DNA from: a virus
Reading direction: 5' to 3' (one strand)
DNA length: 62,467 bases
IMG/VR virus record: IMGVR_UViG_3300022927_000021
Coordinates: 1-62,467 of that record
The position numbers and the translations under genes were made by a program. The notes under the pieces were generated by a model. That model ran no database searches and had not been told where the DNA came from. It was given only the letters and a program-made list of their open reading frames with translations. The stretch's first letter is position 1, and the number at the start of each line of letters is the position of its first letter. Positions 6,055-14,391 of the stretch are shown one piece after another.

Positions 6055-7916
6055 TATACTAAGTCTTCCTGCCATGCTTTCTGTTGTTGATTTCTAGGTG
6101 AAATATTTGTATTACTGCTTGAGTTCATTGTTGTTGGTGCCGCCACGGTTGTAACAGTATTAATTACTGGTTGTTGCGCTGGCGGCACTACTGCACTAGA
6201 TACGTCTGCAGTTGGTGCCGCTTGAACTACTGGTGCTAGTCCTAAGGATTCTCTCAGTAATGTGATGTTCTTTGCCGCTTCATCAAACTTAATATCGCTA
6301 GATGCAAGACCTTTAATTTGTGTTCCAGATGATATCCATCCTTCCCCAACAGTACCGCCGTTGATAGCAGTCTCAATTGCAGGAATAGATTTCAATAAAT
6401 CTTCTGCCATTTCTGAGATACCTAATTTAGTACCTTGAAAGTTTAGACCTGAGATTTTACTTAGTGCGCCAGCAATTCTATCAAGTGCATTAGCACCTTT
6501 TTCTAACTTATCTGCTTTATTCGCAATATTCATCATCTCTTCAATAGGACTCTCTTTACCAGACAAGAAGTTCAGAATACCACTTGCCGCACCTGCGAGA
6601 GAAGAAACAAAGGTACTACCGGAGAACTTTAGTAGTCCTGCAGAGATAGTACCCATAACAGAAGAGAATTCATCTGCTTTTTTCTGGTCGTATCCTTCAG
6701 CAGTAATAGATAATAAGTTCTTAACATTATCTTTGATGCGTTGTGTCCAATCGTCAGACGATATAAACTGTGCAACTGCCGTCGCCGCTTGCCCAGCACC
6801 AAACGCGGCAAGACCGAATCCAATGCCCCCCATCGCAAGAGCGAATACTGCCGCTTCACCAATAAATGCTTTAGCACCACCTAGAGCATCAGATATAGAA
6901 AGAAGAACTATAACATGGTCTTTAATTTTTTGTGACCAATCACCTGCCATCCAGTCCGCTAATGTTAAAGTAGCACCCGCAACTGCCATACCAATACCGA
7001 TAGCGGCAAGACCAGCACCAACACCTCCCATTGCAAGAGCAAAGGCACCTGATGCTTTTAACATATCCCAGTTACCACCAAGTTCATCTTTGATTGATAG
7101 TAATGTAACTACATGGTCTTTAATTTTTTGTGACCAGTTGTCTCCACCTGCCCAATCGGAAAAACCTAATCCTGCACCACCAACAAAGGCACCAGCACCA
7201 AACGCGGCAAGACCTAATCCAACACCTGTCATTGCGAGTGTAAATGCAAACCCATCTTTTAGCATTTCAAGATTGCCACCAAGTTGGTCTTTAATAGAGA
7301 GTAGAGTTATAACGTGGTCTACGATTGCTTGAGACCAGTTTCCTCCTCCTGACCAATCTGCAAGTGCCATACCACCTCCAGCAACAGCGGCACCAATACC
7401 AAATGCTCCAAGAGCAAGACCTATACCACCAAGAACTAGTGCAAGTGTTCCACCTTCAGCAAGAAGTTTTAGCATACTACCATCTGCCACTTCATCTTTA
7501 AGTGAGAGAAGTGTCTTTACTTTTTGTTTTAGTGCTTCTGCATCAAAGTCAAGCAATCCTGAGAATGTTGCAAGTAATGCGCCAATACCACCAACAAGAG
7601 CGGCACCCAAGAGCATTCCTTTGCCTGACATACCACTCTTCACAGGTTTAATTGCTTGTTGGTCTGGTGTTACATTCTGTCCACTAATGTCTGCTTCTCG
7701 CTCACGTTCTTTTTGTTGCACTCTCTCAAATGCATTGGCAGGAGCAAGTGCATCTTTAATTGCAATTAACTCCGCAAGCATTAGAGAAGATGTTGACACC
7801 AAATCTTCCATATTAACAGATAAACTATCTAGGAAAACAATCTGTTGCCCGCCCGTAGACTGAACTTCTATTTTTAGATGTTCAATTGCTTCCGCTAGTG
7901 ATGCTATATCTGCCAT
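6051..7916 (-). CDS. 29: Tape-measure protein candidate with about 66-aa tandem repeats
   Basis: 621 aa, close to T4 gp29 (590 aa). After a helical N-terminus and a hydrophobic Gly/Ala stretch (about 100-120), four to five units recur. Each is W(S/T)Q.I.DHV..LLSI.D.LGG plus a Gly/Ala-rich hydrophobic segment ending LADW; WSQ/WTQ occur at about 194, 261, 327 and 390, with a degenerate unit near 128. The C-terminal third is helical, then Ser/Thr/Asn-rich. It sits downstream of the gp26/gp51-like chaperone frames, where tape-measure genes lie in many tailed phages. Function is inferred from position, length and repeats; homology to gp29 is not directly visible. Confidence 0.6.
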   Translation of the reverse strand: MADIASLAEAIEHLKIEVQSTGGQQIVFLDSLSVNMEDLVSTSSLMLAELIAIKDALAPANAFERVQQKEREREADISGQNVTPDQQAIKPVKSGMSGKGMLLGAALVGGIGALLATFSGLLDFDAEALKQKVKTLLSLKDEVADGSMLKLLAEGGTLALVLGGIGLALGAFGIGAAVAGGGMALADWSGGGNWSQAIVDHVITLLSIKDQLGGNLEMLKDGFAFTLAMTGVGLGLAAFGAGAFVGGAGLGFSDWAGGDNWSQKIKDHVVTLLSIKDELGGNWDMLKASGAFALAMGGVGAGLAAIGIGMAVAGATLTLADWMAGDWSQKIKDHVIVLLSISDALGGAKAFIGEAAVFALAMGGIGFGLAAFGAGQAATAVAQFISSDDWTQRIKDNVKNLLSITAEGYDQKKADEFSSVMGTISAGLLKFSGSTFVSSLAGAASGILNFLSGKESPIEEMMNIANKADKLEKGANALDRIAGALSKISGLNFQGTKLGISEMAEDLLKSIPAIETAINGGTVGEGWISSGTQIKGLASSDIKFDEAAKNITLLRESLGLAPVVQAAPTADVSSAVVPPAQQPVINTVTTVAAPTTMNSSSNTNISPRNQQQKAWQEDLVY

Positions 7917-7928
7917 TTAAGTGTTTCC

Positions 7929-8258
7929 CTATTTCTTCTTGTCTGCGTAAGCATTCGCGCCAAAGTAAGCGGCAACAATTGCTGAAGTGGCAACGAAGTA
8001 AGTCGGAGCAATATCTCCGATAATATTCGCCGCTGTATCATAACCTAACATTGCTGTAATCAAAATCGCCCCTGGATAGTTGAATATACCCAACAAAGCG
8101 AACCATGTCATATATCTCATTGCATCTCTTCTCGCATCCGCATCTTCAAGTTCTTTACGTTTGAACTCAAGATACATTTTTTGCTCATCTGTGGTTACTA
8201 CCCCATCACCATTGGTGTCTGCTGGATGGAAACCTGCTTCTTTAATATCTTCTCCCAT
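7929..8258 (-). CDS. Two-TM membrane protein with an EF-hand loop
   Basis: 109 aa. The N-terminal part holds a canonical 12-residue EF-hand loop, DTNGDGVVTTDE (residues about 14-25; acidic or Asn at 1, 3 and 5, Gly at 6, Glu at 12), so Ca2+ binding is plausible. A charged helix and two hydrophobic segments follow (WFALLGIFNYPGAILITAML and about TYFVATSAIVAAYFGANAY). Good SD (aaggga) before the ATG. It lies between the gp51-like frame and the tape-measure candidate. A holin-like or tail-associated membrane role is possible but not established. Confidence 0.65.
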   Translation of the reverse strand: MGEDIKEAGFHPADTNGDGVVTTDEQKMYLEFKRKELEDADARRDAMRYMTWFALLGIFNYPGAILITAMLGYDTAANIIGDIAPTYFVATSAIVAAYFGANAYADKKK

Positions 8259-8261
8259 TTT

Positions 8262-8440
8262 TTATCCCTTTTGTCGTTCTTTTTCCTCTTCAATGTATTG
8301 CATTAGAAGAGTGACGTAAATTTCCCTCTCCCATGGCATCATATTTTCTAACTCTGTTAAAGAGTATTTATGATGTTGCATAAGAGCAAAGTTAGTTTTT
8401 AATAAACCAAACAAATCTTCATGCGAGAGGACTATGCTAA
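8262..8440 (-). CDS. 51: gp51-like extension read by probable -1 frameshift from gp26
   Basis: A 58-codon frame runs from the slippery site to TAA at 8264-8262: SIVLSHEDLFGLL...MQHHKYSLTELENMMPWEREIYVTLL..YIEEEKERQKG. The P-W-E-R-E-(I/V)-Y core is typical of the C-terminal part of tail assembly chaperones. The first ATG in frame (8381) has no SD and would give only 39 aa. A -1 slip at T-TTT-TTA (8444-8438) joins it to gp26, giving about 292 aa. The arrangement equals lambda G/GT upstream of the tape measure. Expression by frameshift is inference from sequence. Confidence 0.65.
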
Positions 8441-9139
8441 AAAATTTTGAAGTCCACTTAATTCTCTTTCACAGTGCGTTCCACAAGCAGAACATTCATA
8501 CTCTAATTTTCCAGACATTCTTGGCATATCTGCAAAGAATTCTTTAATGAGTTCAAATTGTTGTTGTGTTAAATTTTCAATAAACTCTTGTAACTCACTT
8601 CTTGATGTTGTACTCATGTCAATGAGTTCTCCGTTATATTCAATACTTTCAATACAACTTGCAAGAAACTTGAAGTTATCATCAAGACTGTTCAGGTCTT
8701 TTAAAACCCCTAAGTCAACTAGAGTTGGATATCTCATATTAACATATAAACTAGATGTTAACTCAATAGTCTTAGACTTGATTTTTGTTTCATCAATTTT
8801 TAAATGTCTCAAGTCAATTTTTGTTTGGGTAGTTCCTTTACATTCATCACTAGTACATGCCACAGAAAATTCAGCAATCTCTCCTACTGACTTTTCTCTT
8901 AGACGTAAGAAAATGTTTTCAACTTCAAATACAGGAAGTTTAGATATATCAACAGAACCAAACGTACAGTTCTGTAAGATTTGAGTGATTCCATTCATAA
9001 CTGCATCTGGTGTTCCATCTTCTGCAGACATTAACAAAATCTTTTGCTCTTTGACCAAAAATGGTCTGTATTTAATAGTCTCGCCTGATGATACTAATTT
9101 CAAATCATAGGTTGGAGTATCAATTATTGGTAGTGCCAT
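8432..9139 (-). CDS. 26: gp26-like baseplate/tail assembly protein (T4 base plate protein family)
   Basis: 235 aa, similar in length to T4 gp26 (208 aa). Features of this family visible here: an N-terminal YRPFLVKEQKILLMS segment, a central Cys pair (CTSDEC) and a C-terminal CSACGTHC knuckle suggesting bound metal. Strong SD (gaggaga) before the ATG. The last codons, aat-ttt-tta-gca-tag, contain overlapping slippery heptamers (A-AAT-TTT and T-TTT-TTA), and the -1 frame beyond them encodes a gp51-like tail. This suggests the protein acts as the short tail-assembly chaperone, with a minority extended form. Confidence 0.75.
   Translation of the reverse strand: MALPIIDTPTYDLKLVSSGETIKYRPFLVKEQKILLMSAEDGTPDAVMNGITQILQNCTFGSVDISKLPVFEVENIFLRLREKSVGEIAEFSVACTSDECKGTTQTKIDLRHLKIDETKIKSKTIELTSSLYVNMRYPTLVDLGVLKDLNSLDDNFKFLASCIESIEYNGELIDMSTTSRSELQEFIENLTQQQFELIKEFFADMPRMSGKLEYECSACGTHCERELSGLQNFLA
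8438..8447 (-). promoter_or_regulatory. Programmed -1 frameshift slippery site
   Basis: Read on the minus strand in the gp26 frame, A AAT TTT (8447-8441) and T TTT TTA (8444-8438) both fit X XXY YYZ. The second is the same heptamer as the HIV-1 site. The -1 frame leads directly into the gp51-like sequence, and the 0-frame stop follows two codons later. Confidence 0.6.
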
Positions 9140-9165
9140 ATTATTTTCTCCTCATTATATGGTTA

Positions 9166-9957
9166 TTATGGTCCTGGTGGATATGATGGTGCTGGTGCTG
9201 GTGCTAGTGTTCCTGTTGCAGGATTGTACTTAACAATATCCGATTCCGGTGTTGTTGATGTTACATTGCCAACTCCCATCAGTGTGCTTGTGTTTGTCCA
9301 TTTTCTATATTGAAACTGAACTTGAAGTCTAGGTACTTCACCGCTACCAGCGGACATTTGAATTTCCGCTACACTTTTTGGGTAACATTCTTGTAGTGTA
9401 CACTGATATCTAGATACGATGATACTATTTTGTAATGTTCCTATATCAGGAAGAACTCCAAAAGTGCCAAAACGTCCTTCGCGCATATCTAATCCTAGAA
9501 TGTGTACATTCGTCACATATTCATTATAATAATTTAAATGAGATGAGTCCTCATTAAAAATCATTCCTTGCCAAATTTCAAAGAAATCTTTAATCTGATA
9601 ACCAGCATCCATATAGAAAGACATATTAACAGGAGCATAACTGCGACCGTAAGGAATTTCTCTCCCTGGACCATACTGCTTGTTTATCTTACTATCGATA
9701 TTCAATCCTGGTAGTGCCGTGGATTCACAAAACAAAGATGCTAGATACTGACCGTCTGCCTTAACAAAGTTGTTTATTAAACCACCAAACGCATCGTTTG
9801 CACCTCTACCTCCAGTTCTAAACAGAGACCCAAATGGATCAGGTCTACCATAATTGTTTGCTGATGGTCCTCTGGGCATGTCAATAATGACAAGATATTT
9901 ATTTGCTCTTGCGAAATTTCTAATTTTAGCATTCGCTATGAATTCTGTTAATGACAT
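9166..9957 (-). CDS. 54: gp54-like baseplate tube initiator (tail-tube fold)
   Basis: 263 aa. N-terminus MSLTEFIANAKIRNFARANKYLVIID; then CESTALPGLNI, YGPGREIPYGRSYAPVNMSFYMDAGY, FFEIWQGMI and a beta-rich C-terminus (LQVQFQYRKW). This is the pattern of the gp19/gp54 tail-tube family, as in the real tube gene at 47921 (CRGAALPGSTIG...ALEIWQNGI). The longer length and its place among the hub genes favour gp54, on which the tube starts to polymerise, over the tube itself. Pro/Gly/Ala-rich tail. Starts one base into the stop of the upstream gene. Confidence 0.65.
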   Translation of the reverse strand: MSLTEFIANAKIRNFARANKYLVIIDMPRGPSANNYGRPDPFGSLFRTGGRGANDAFGGLINNFVKADGQYLASLFCESTALPGLNIDSKINKQYGPGREIPYGRSYAPVNMSFYMDAGYQIKDFFEIWQGMIFNEDSSHLNYYNEYVTNVHILGLDMREGRFGTFGVLPDIGTLQNSIIVSRYQCTLQECYPKSVAEIQMSAGSGEVPRLQVQFQYRKWTNTSTLMGVGNVTSTTPESDIVKYNPATGTLAPAPAPSYPPGP

Positions 9958-10547
9958 TATCGTTGCCTCATTTTTCTATTGCTGTCTAAGTAAACCTTTT
10001 GCTTAGATGCCTTTTTAAATTGTTCGGTTGGTAATACTGCGGCAGTTACCCAATCATCTGGTTGAATGAAAAGAAGTCTCCCTTTAATTAATCCTCTTCT
10101 ATATCTTTTAACTGCCGGTCTAACTTCTCTAAATCTAGCAAAATTACTTAGAACATTCCAGTTTGCTCGGATTCTCGTTGCTATATCTGTATCGCCAATT
10201 TTAAATGGCATTAGTTTTTCTAAAAGAATTAATCTTTGTACTGGATGTAAATAATGAAAATTCAATGCTGTCACTAAATTACTCTCAATGTTGAATGGTA
10301 ATATTAGTGGAAACATATCGTAGTATGGTAAAGTATCTCTACCTGCTGGATTTGAATAGTTGATTAAATACATTCTTCCAGGTAACATGCGATTAGTCAT
10401 GTTTTCTGCATATTCACGTTGAAATCTAGGTCCAGGATACTGAGTACCAACCAAGTCTCTAACTTGTTGTTGATACCATGTAAAGGATTTCGATGCATCT
10501 CCACGTGCGTTTCGAATTTGTTCTAATATTCTAGTTTCTTCTGCCAT
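9957..10547 (-). CDS. Conserved T4-like virion-module protein with LPYYDMFPL motif
   Basis: 196 aa. Helical N-terminus, then PGRMYLINYSNPAGRDTLPYYDMFPLILPF and LNFHYLHP, a segment I recall as conserved across large myoviruses, followed by a basic C-terminus (RYRRGLIKGR...RKMRQR). It lies between gp4 and gp54, in the hub/head-completion cluster, and shares one base with the gp54 start. A gp28-like hub role or a DNA-end role are possible, but I cannot decide. A CATAAATA box ends only 5 nt before its ATG. Confidence 0.6.
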   Translation of the reverse strand: MAEETRILEQIRNARGDASKSFTWYQQQVRDLVGTQYPGPRFQREYAENMTNRMLPGRMYLINYSNPAGRDTLPYYDMFPLILPFNIESNLVTALNFHYLHPVQRLILLEKLMPFKIGDTDIATRIRANWNVLSNFARFREVRPAVKRYRRGLIKGRLLFIQPDDWVTAAVLPTEQFKKASKQKVYLDSNRKMRQR

Positions 10548-10552
10548 AATAG

Positions 10553-10560
10553 TATTTATG
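10553..10560 (-). promoter_or_regulatory. Late-type box CATAAATA immediately before an ATG
   Basis: Minus-strand box one mismatch from consensus. If it spans -13 to -6, the +1 falls on the A of the ATG at 10547, giving a leaderless message. Internal cotranscription from gp4 is the alternative. Confidence 0.35.
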
Positions 10561-10995
10561 CTACTTTAAATGGTCCTCTGTAAGAATTATAAATTCCCAG
10601 TGTCTATCTTTAGCATACTCAGATGCCGCTTTCCATTTTGCAGAGTTTATACCCCATGCCTTAACTTCACCGAACCACGATTTAGATTTTCTAGTTGGGG
10701 ATTTTTCTGGTGGTTTTGTATACTTTTTAGGTTTAACTTCTACAAGATATGATTTGAGTATGCCCTCTTTAGTTCGAACCTGTATATAGAAGTCAACAAA
10801 GTATCTGTGTCTTTTATTATCTAAAGGAGATATGTAAGGTATAACAGTTTCTTCACTTCCCCATTTTATAACATCACTGTTCATATCACACCATACCATA
10901 AATTTTCTTTCCCAAAGAGAACGATAAATAATATTGGTTGGATTACCTTGATATTTCTTAGGATTTAGTGGAGAATATCTTCCTTTGTATGCCAT
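10561..10995 (-). CDS. 4: gp4 head completion protein (TnsA-like nuclease fold)
   Basis: 144 aa (T4 gp4 is 150 aa). It contains the family signature KYQGNPTNIIYRSLWERK, WGSEETVIPYISPLDNKRHRYFVDFYI and LVEVKPKK, then KWKAASEYAKDRHWEFIILTE. The E...D...E-x-K spacing (SEE, VDF, VEVKPK) is that of a restriction/TnsA-type endonuclease core. In T4 this protein acts on packaged heads before tail joining. First gene of the minus-strand tail/hub unit, with a consensus late box at 11029-11036 on its strand. Confidence 0.85.
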   Translation of the reverse strand: MAYKGRYSPLNPKKYQGNPTNIIYRSLWERKFMVWCDMNSDVIKWGSEETVIPYISPLDNKRHRYFVDFYIQVRTKEGILKSYLVEVKPKKYTKPPEKSPTRKSKSWFGEVKAWGINSAKWKAASEYAKDRHWEFIILTEDHLK

Positions 10996-11007
10996 CTGTA
11001 TAACTCA

Positions 11008-11015
11008 TATAAATA
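11008..11015 (+). promoter_or_regulatory. Late promoter box TATAAATA for gp48
   Basis: Exact box; predicted start about 11021, leader 26 nt to the gp48 ATG at 11047, with SD agaggga at 11036-11042. Confidence 0.6.
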
Positions 11016-11028
11016 ATACTGCAATAAC

Positions 11029-11036
11029 TATTTATA
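11029..11036 (-). promoter_or_regulatory. Late promoter box TATAAATA for gp4, leftward
   Basis: Exact box on the minus strand (plus-strand TATTTATA). Predicted start about 11023, within 3 nt of the rightward start at about 11021, so the two promoters interlock. Confidence 0.6.
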
Positions 11037-11046
11037 GAGGGACGCA

Positions 11047-12156
11047 ATGGCACTAAATACACTTTCAAAACTAGTGGGGGATATAGTAGGTGGACACGGT
11101 TTAGTGTCTAGCAGACAAGAACCACGCAAAACAGGTAGAACTTACGGAACCCGTGGACTGACTTATCCTATTGATATGGGTATTGACGCACCTGCGGAGT
11201 TGGACAATCACGTTATCTTTGATATATACATTGATGATACCACATCATTCGCAATGAAAAAACAAACAACCGAAGGTGAACCTAGAGCATTTCAAGGTCA
11301 TACTGCAATTGCTTCTCAGAAAATTAGAAATGGTTTGACAAATACAGGGAATGATATTAAGGGTGCTTTGAATAAGGGTGTTGGACTATTAGGTGGTGGT
11401 ACCGCTGGAAAAGTTGCTGGTGCTGTTGTTGAATCCACAAGTAATTTTACAGGCGCAGTGTTTGCTGGCGCAAGAAACATGAAGAAGTTAAATAGTTCTA
11501 TTGCTCTTGCTGTTCCTAACACTTTTGTTTCTACATCTAGCGCACAATGGGCAGATGCTAAGATTGGCGCAATGGGTGGTGGTATAGCAAGATTGATGGA
11601 AGGTGGTATCAGTGGAATTAAAGAGAAAGCACAAGCATCATCTGCTGGAGATTTAACACAAGTTGGTGGTGAAGTCGCAAGACTTGCATTAGAAACTGCC
11701 GCTAAGTTACCTGATGCATTTGGTATGAACTTACAAAACATATTAGAAGTATCTACAAGAAGAGTTTCAAATCCTCACGTTGAACAAAGATTTGATAGCA
11801 TGAACTTTAGAACATTTCAGTTTGTGTATGAATTTGCGGCAAGGTCTCAAGCAGAAGCGCAGGCAATTGATAATATTATTAAAACATTTAGATTTCACAT
11901 GCATCCAGAATTAATTGAGAGTGGATTATATTTTCAATATCCGTCTTTATTCGATATTAGTGTTATGTTCAAAGAAAATGACAACCCATACATGCATAAG
12001 ATATCTACTTGTGTTCTGACAGACTTTACAACTAACTATACATCTTCTGGTGTCTTTTCGACAAACCGCGATGGACAACCTACTGAGATACAAATTACAA
12101 TGGCGTTCAAAGAAATTGAACCTTTACATAAACAAAGAATTGCAGAGGGTTATTAA
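11047..12156 (+). CDS. 48: gp48 baseplate tail-tube cap
   Basis: 369 aa (T4 gp48 is 364 aa). The Gly/Ala-rich middle (GGGTAGKVAGAVVESTSN) and the C-terminal domain (FRTFQFVYEFAARSQAEAQ, HPELIESGLYFQYPSLFDI, STCVLTDFTTNYT, EIQITMAFKEIEPL) follow the gp48/gp54 tube-like fold, with the usual E-I-T-(M)-x-F-x-E-(I/L) ending. It starts the rightward baseplate unit and is followed by gp53 with a 1-nt overlap. It caps the hub and receives the tail tube. Confidence 0.8.
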   Translation: MALNTLSKLVGDIVGGHGLVSSRQEPRKTGRTYGTRGLTYPIDMGIDAPAELDNHVIFDIYIDDTTSFAMKKQTTEGEPRAFQGHTAIASQKIRNGLTNTGNDIKGALNKGVGLLGGGTAGKVAGAVVESTSNFTGAVFAGARNMKKLNSSIALAVPNTFVSTSSAQWADAKIGAMGGGIARLMEGGISGIKEKAQASSAGDLTQVGGEVARLALETAAKLPDAFGMNLQNILEVSTRRVSNPHVEQRFDSMNFRTFQFVYEFAARSQAEAQAIDNIIKTFRFHMHPELIESGLYFQYPSLFDISVMFKENDNPYMHKISTCVLTDFTTNYTSSGVFSTNRDGQPTEIQITMAFKEIEPLHKQRIAEGY

Positions 12157-12974
12157 TGTCATATTTTTCAAAATATCCAGAAATAATTTATGATTTAACA
12201 AAACCAAATTCAACGGTTGATAATTTATTCATAGCAAAAGATATTATTCGAAGAGTAAAACTTAAAGAAAACTTATCGACAAATGTTTTCTCATATGATG
12301 AGTATGACATTCAAGAGGGTGAGCGACCAGATATATTAGCACATCAATTCTTTAATGATTCCGAACTTGCATGGATAATTTTATTGACTAATGAGATACA
12401 TGATGTGTTAGAAGATTGGCCGCGCACAGAAAATGAATTGCGAAAAATGATTGCTAAGAAGTATGGTGGTAGTGGTCCTTATGCGTTATATGGAACAGGC
12501 ACTTCTGGTATGCATCTTGGTGAAGGTTATTGGTATCCTATATTTTTAAACGAAGCGGATGCGAAAAGTTATAACAGATATAAACAAAATGGAGAAGGCA
12601 TTGCACACACTCATACGTTTGCTGAGTTTCCTAATCAGACATTTTATATGCCAGGTAACTATGGACAAGGTCATGCACAATCTTCATATGATGGTAATAC
12701 ATATAAACTCTGGACTATTAATTCAGGTCCTAATGGAATTCATCATTATGAAAGACCACAGTCTTCAGGTGACCCAACAAAGATGGTAAGAACCACTAGT
12801 CAATTCTACACACAAACCACAGGAATTGGAGTTGTACAACAATTCAGTTCAGTTGCCATTACTAACACAGTTTATGAACAACAAGAGAACGAAAAGAAAA
12901 GAAGAATACGAATTCTGCGACCTACTCTTGTACAAGAATTCATTGAAGAATTTACTAATTTGATAGGAGACTAG
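12156..12974 (+). CDS. 53: gp53 baseplate wedge protein with marine-type insertion
   Basis: 272 aa against 196 in T4. The N-terminal part matches gp53: YFSKYPEIIYD, then RPDILAHQFFNDSELAWIILLTNEI and DWPRTENEL. A middle insertion (about 130-195) contains EADAKSYNRYKQ...HTHTFAEFPNQTFYMPGNYGQGH, a His/aromatic module I recall in many marine phage structural proteins. The C-terminus (KKRRIRILRPTLVQEFIEEF) is gp53-typical. Wedges need it for the hub-wedge junction. Overlaps the gp48 stop by one base. Confidence 0.8.
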   Translation: MSYFSKYPEIIYDLTKPNSTVDNLFIAKDIIRRVKLKENLSTNVFSYDEYDIQEGERPDILAHQFFNDSELAWIILLTNEIHDVLEDWPRTENELRKMIAKKYGGSGPYALYGTGTSGMHLGEGYWYPIFLNEADAKSYNRYKQNGEGIAHTHTFAEFPNQTFYMPGNYGQGHAQSSYDGNTYKLWTINSGPNGIHHYERPQSSGDPTKMVRTTSQFYTQTTGIGVVQQFSSVAITNTVYEQQENEKKRRIRILRPTLVQEFIEEFTNLIGD

Positions 12975-12975
12975 C

Positions 12976-14391
12976 ATGGCGGCGCCTGTAAAAGGTGGTG
13001 GAGAAGTACTATTTTCCTCCATGAAACTATATCACAATAGAGTTAAGAACATCAAAACTGCGAAGAGTTCTGACCAGTTTATGGATTTACTCTCAGTATA
13101 TACTGCTCTCAATATCTATGAAAGTATCAAGTCTCCATTTCAGACTGCAGAACTAAGTATCACAGACAGCAATGATATGATTGCTGACTATCCAATTCTA
13201 GGTGGTGAAATTGTCAATATCGTTTACAATGTATCAGGTGGAGTTGAAGATACAAAGATATCAAAGTGGTTTAGAGTTGCTAATATTCAAGGACCCATAA
13301 TTCAAGAAAGAAAACAATATTTTACTTTAAGTCTTATTACCGAAGAAGGTTATAACAACATTCATACAAGTATAAGTCAAGCATTTACTGGCGCGCCGCA
13401 TGATATTGTTCGCGATATATTTAAAAATTACATCTTTTCTAGTGATACAAAAGAGGGTATATTTTTTGATATGTCTATAGGGTCTTTAAAATTTGTTTCT
13501 CCAAGATGGAGACCAGCAAAAGCAATTCAATGGGTAACTGGAAAAGCAATTGATCCTGATACAGACATGCCCGGATTCTTTTTCTTTCAATCTATGCATG
13601 GATTTAAATTTTTATCAACATCAACATTATTCAGCGATACAAAAAATGTGGTTATAACAGATTTGATGGAAGAAATTCCGGTAGATAGAAAGAATGGCGC
13701 AATAAAGAATGGATATTTATATAAAGTTCCTGGTGTTCCTACATATGGTGCAGATGGTAAACCTCTAAGTGGAATGGTTGCATCTGAAAGCGCACAGAAT
13801 GTTGATGACTTTAGAATTGATGAGAAGTCTAATTATCTTTCCGATATTCAAAACGGAAATTTATCATCCAAACACATCATACATGATACTTTTCATAAAT
13901 CTTATCAAGTTCAGACATATAACTATTTTAATTCATATGATAAATCATCAAAGAAGTTTGCATCAAAAATGAAAAGATTATCCCCTAATTCAAAATATGT
14001 AGATTGGGGATCAGAGATTAATCCTGATGTTAAAGTTTATATGAGTCCTAAATCGAGTAGAATACATGCTGAAAAGAAAGATGAAGTTGGATACAGAGAT
14101 TTATTTGCAAATGATTATCTTTTAGGAAGAACTGTTATTGCAAAACAATTGCAAGATGAGGTCCTTAGTTCTTTTCAAGTTCCTGGACATCCAGTTATAA
14201 CAGTGGGTAGATTAGCATACTTTAATTTTCCATCAGTAAAAAAAGTTGATACACCAAGTAAAGTTTATCAACCGAAGTATAGTGGTATGTATTTAGTTAG
14301 AGATGCTATTCATATTTTTAAACCTGTTGGTAACTCAACAGCATCATATAAGTGCGATACTGTAATTATAAAGGATGGATTTAATGCGTAA
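12976..14391 (+). CDS. 27: gp27 baseplate hub protein
   Basis: 471 aa (T4 gp27 is 391 aa). The two tube-like beta domains are suggested by ALNIYESIKSPFQTAELSITDS, the conserved G-E-(I/V) segment, FTLSLITEEGYNN, and PGHPVITVGRLAYFNFP plus YSGMYLVRDAIHIF near the end. The last is the typical gp27/VgrG/gpD-like motif. In T4 it forms the trimeric hub that carries gp5. Starts 1 nt after gp53; its end overlaps the next gene by 8 nt. Confidence 0.8.
   Translation: MAAPVKGGGEVLFSSMKLYHNRVKNIKTAKSSDQFMDLLSVYTALNIYESIKSPFQTAELSITDSNDMIADYPILGGEIVNIVYNVSGGVEDTKISKWFRVANIQGPIIQERKQYFTLSLITEEGYNNIHTSISQAFTGAPHDIVRDIFKNYIFSSDTKEGIFFDMSIGSLKFVSPRWRPAKAIQWVTGKAIDPDTDMPGFFFFQSMHGFKFLSTSTLFSDTKNVVITDLMEEIPVDRKNGAIKNGYLYKVPGVPTYGADGKPLSGMVASESAQNVDDFRIDEKSNYLSDIQNGNLSSKHIIHDTFHKSYQVQTYNYFNSYDKSSKKFASKMKRLSPNSKYVDWGSEINPDVKVYMSPKSSRIHAEKKDEVGYRDLFANDYLLGRTVIAKQLQDEVLSSFQVPGHPVITVGRLAYFNFPSVKKVDTPSKVYQPKYSGMYLVRDAIHIFKPVGNSTASYKCDTVIIKDGFNA

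Noticed and set aside
6733-7332. 199-codon plus-strand frame opposite the tape-measure candidate
   Set aside because: Its Pro/Ala repeats mirror the Gly/Ala repeats of the real gene; no SD and no family.
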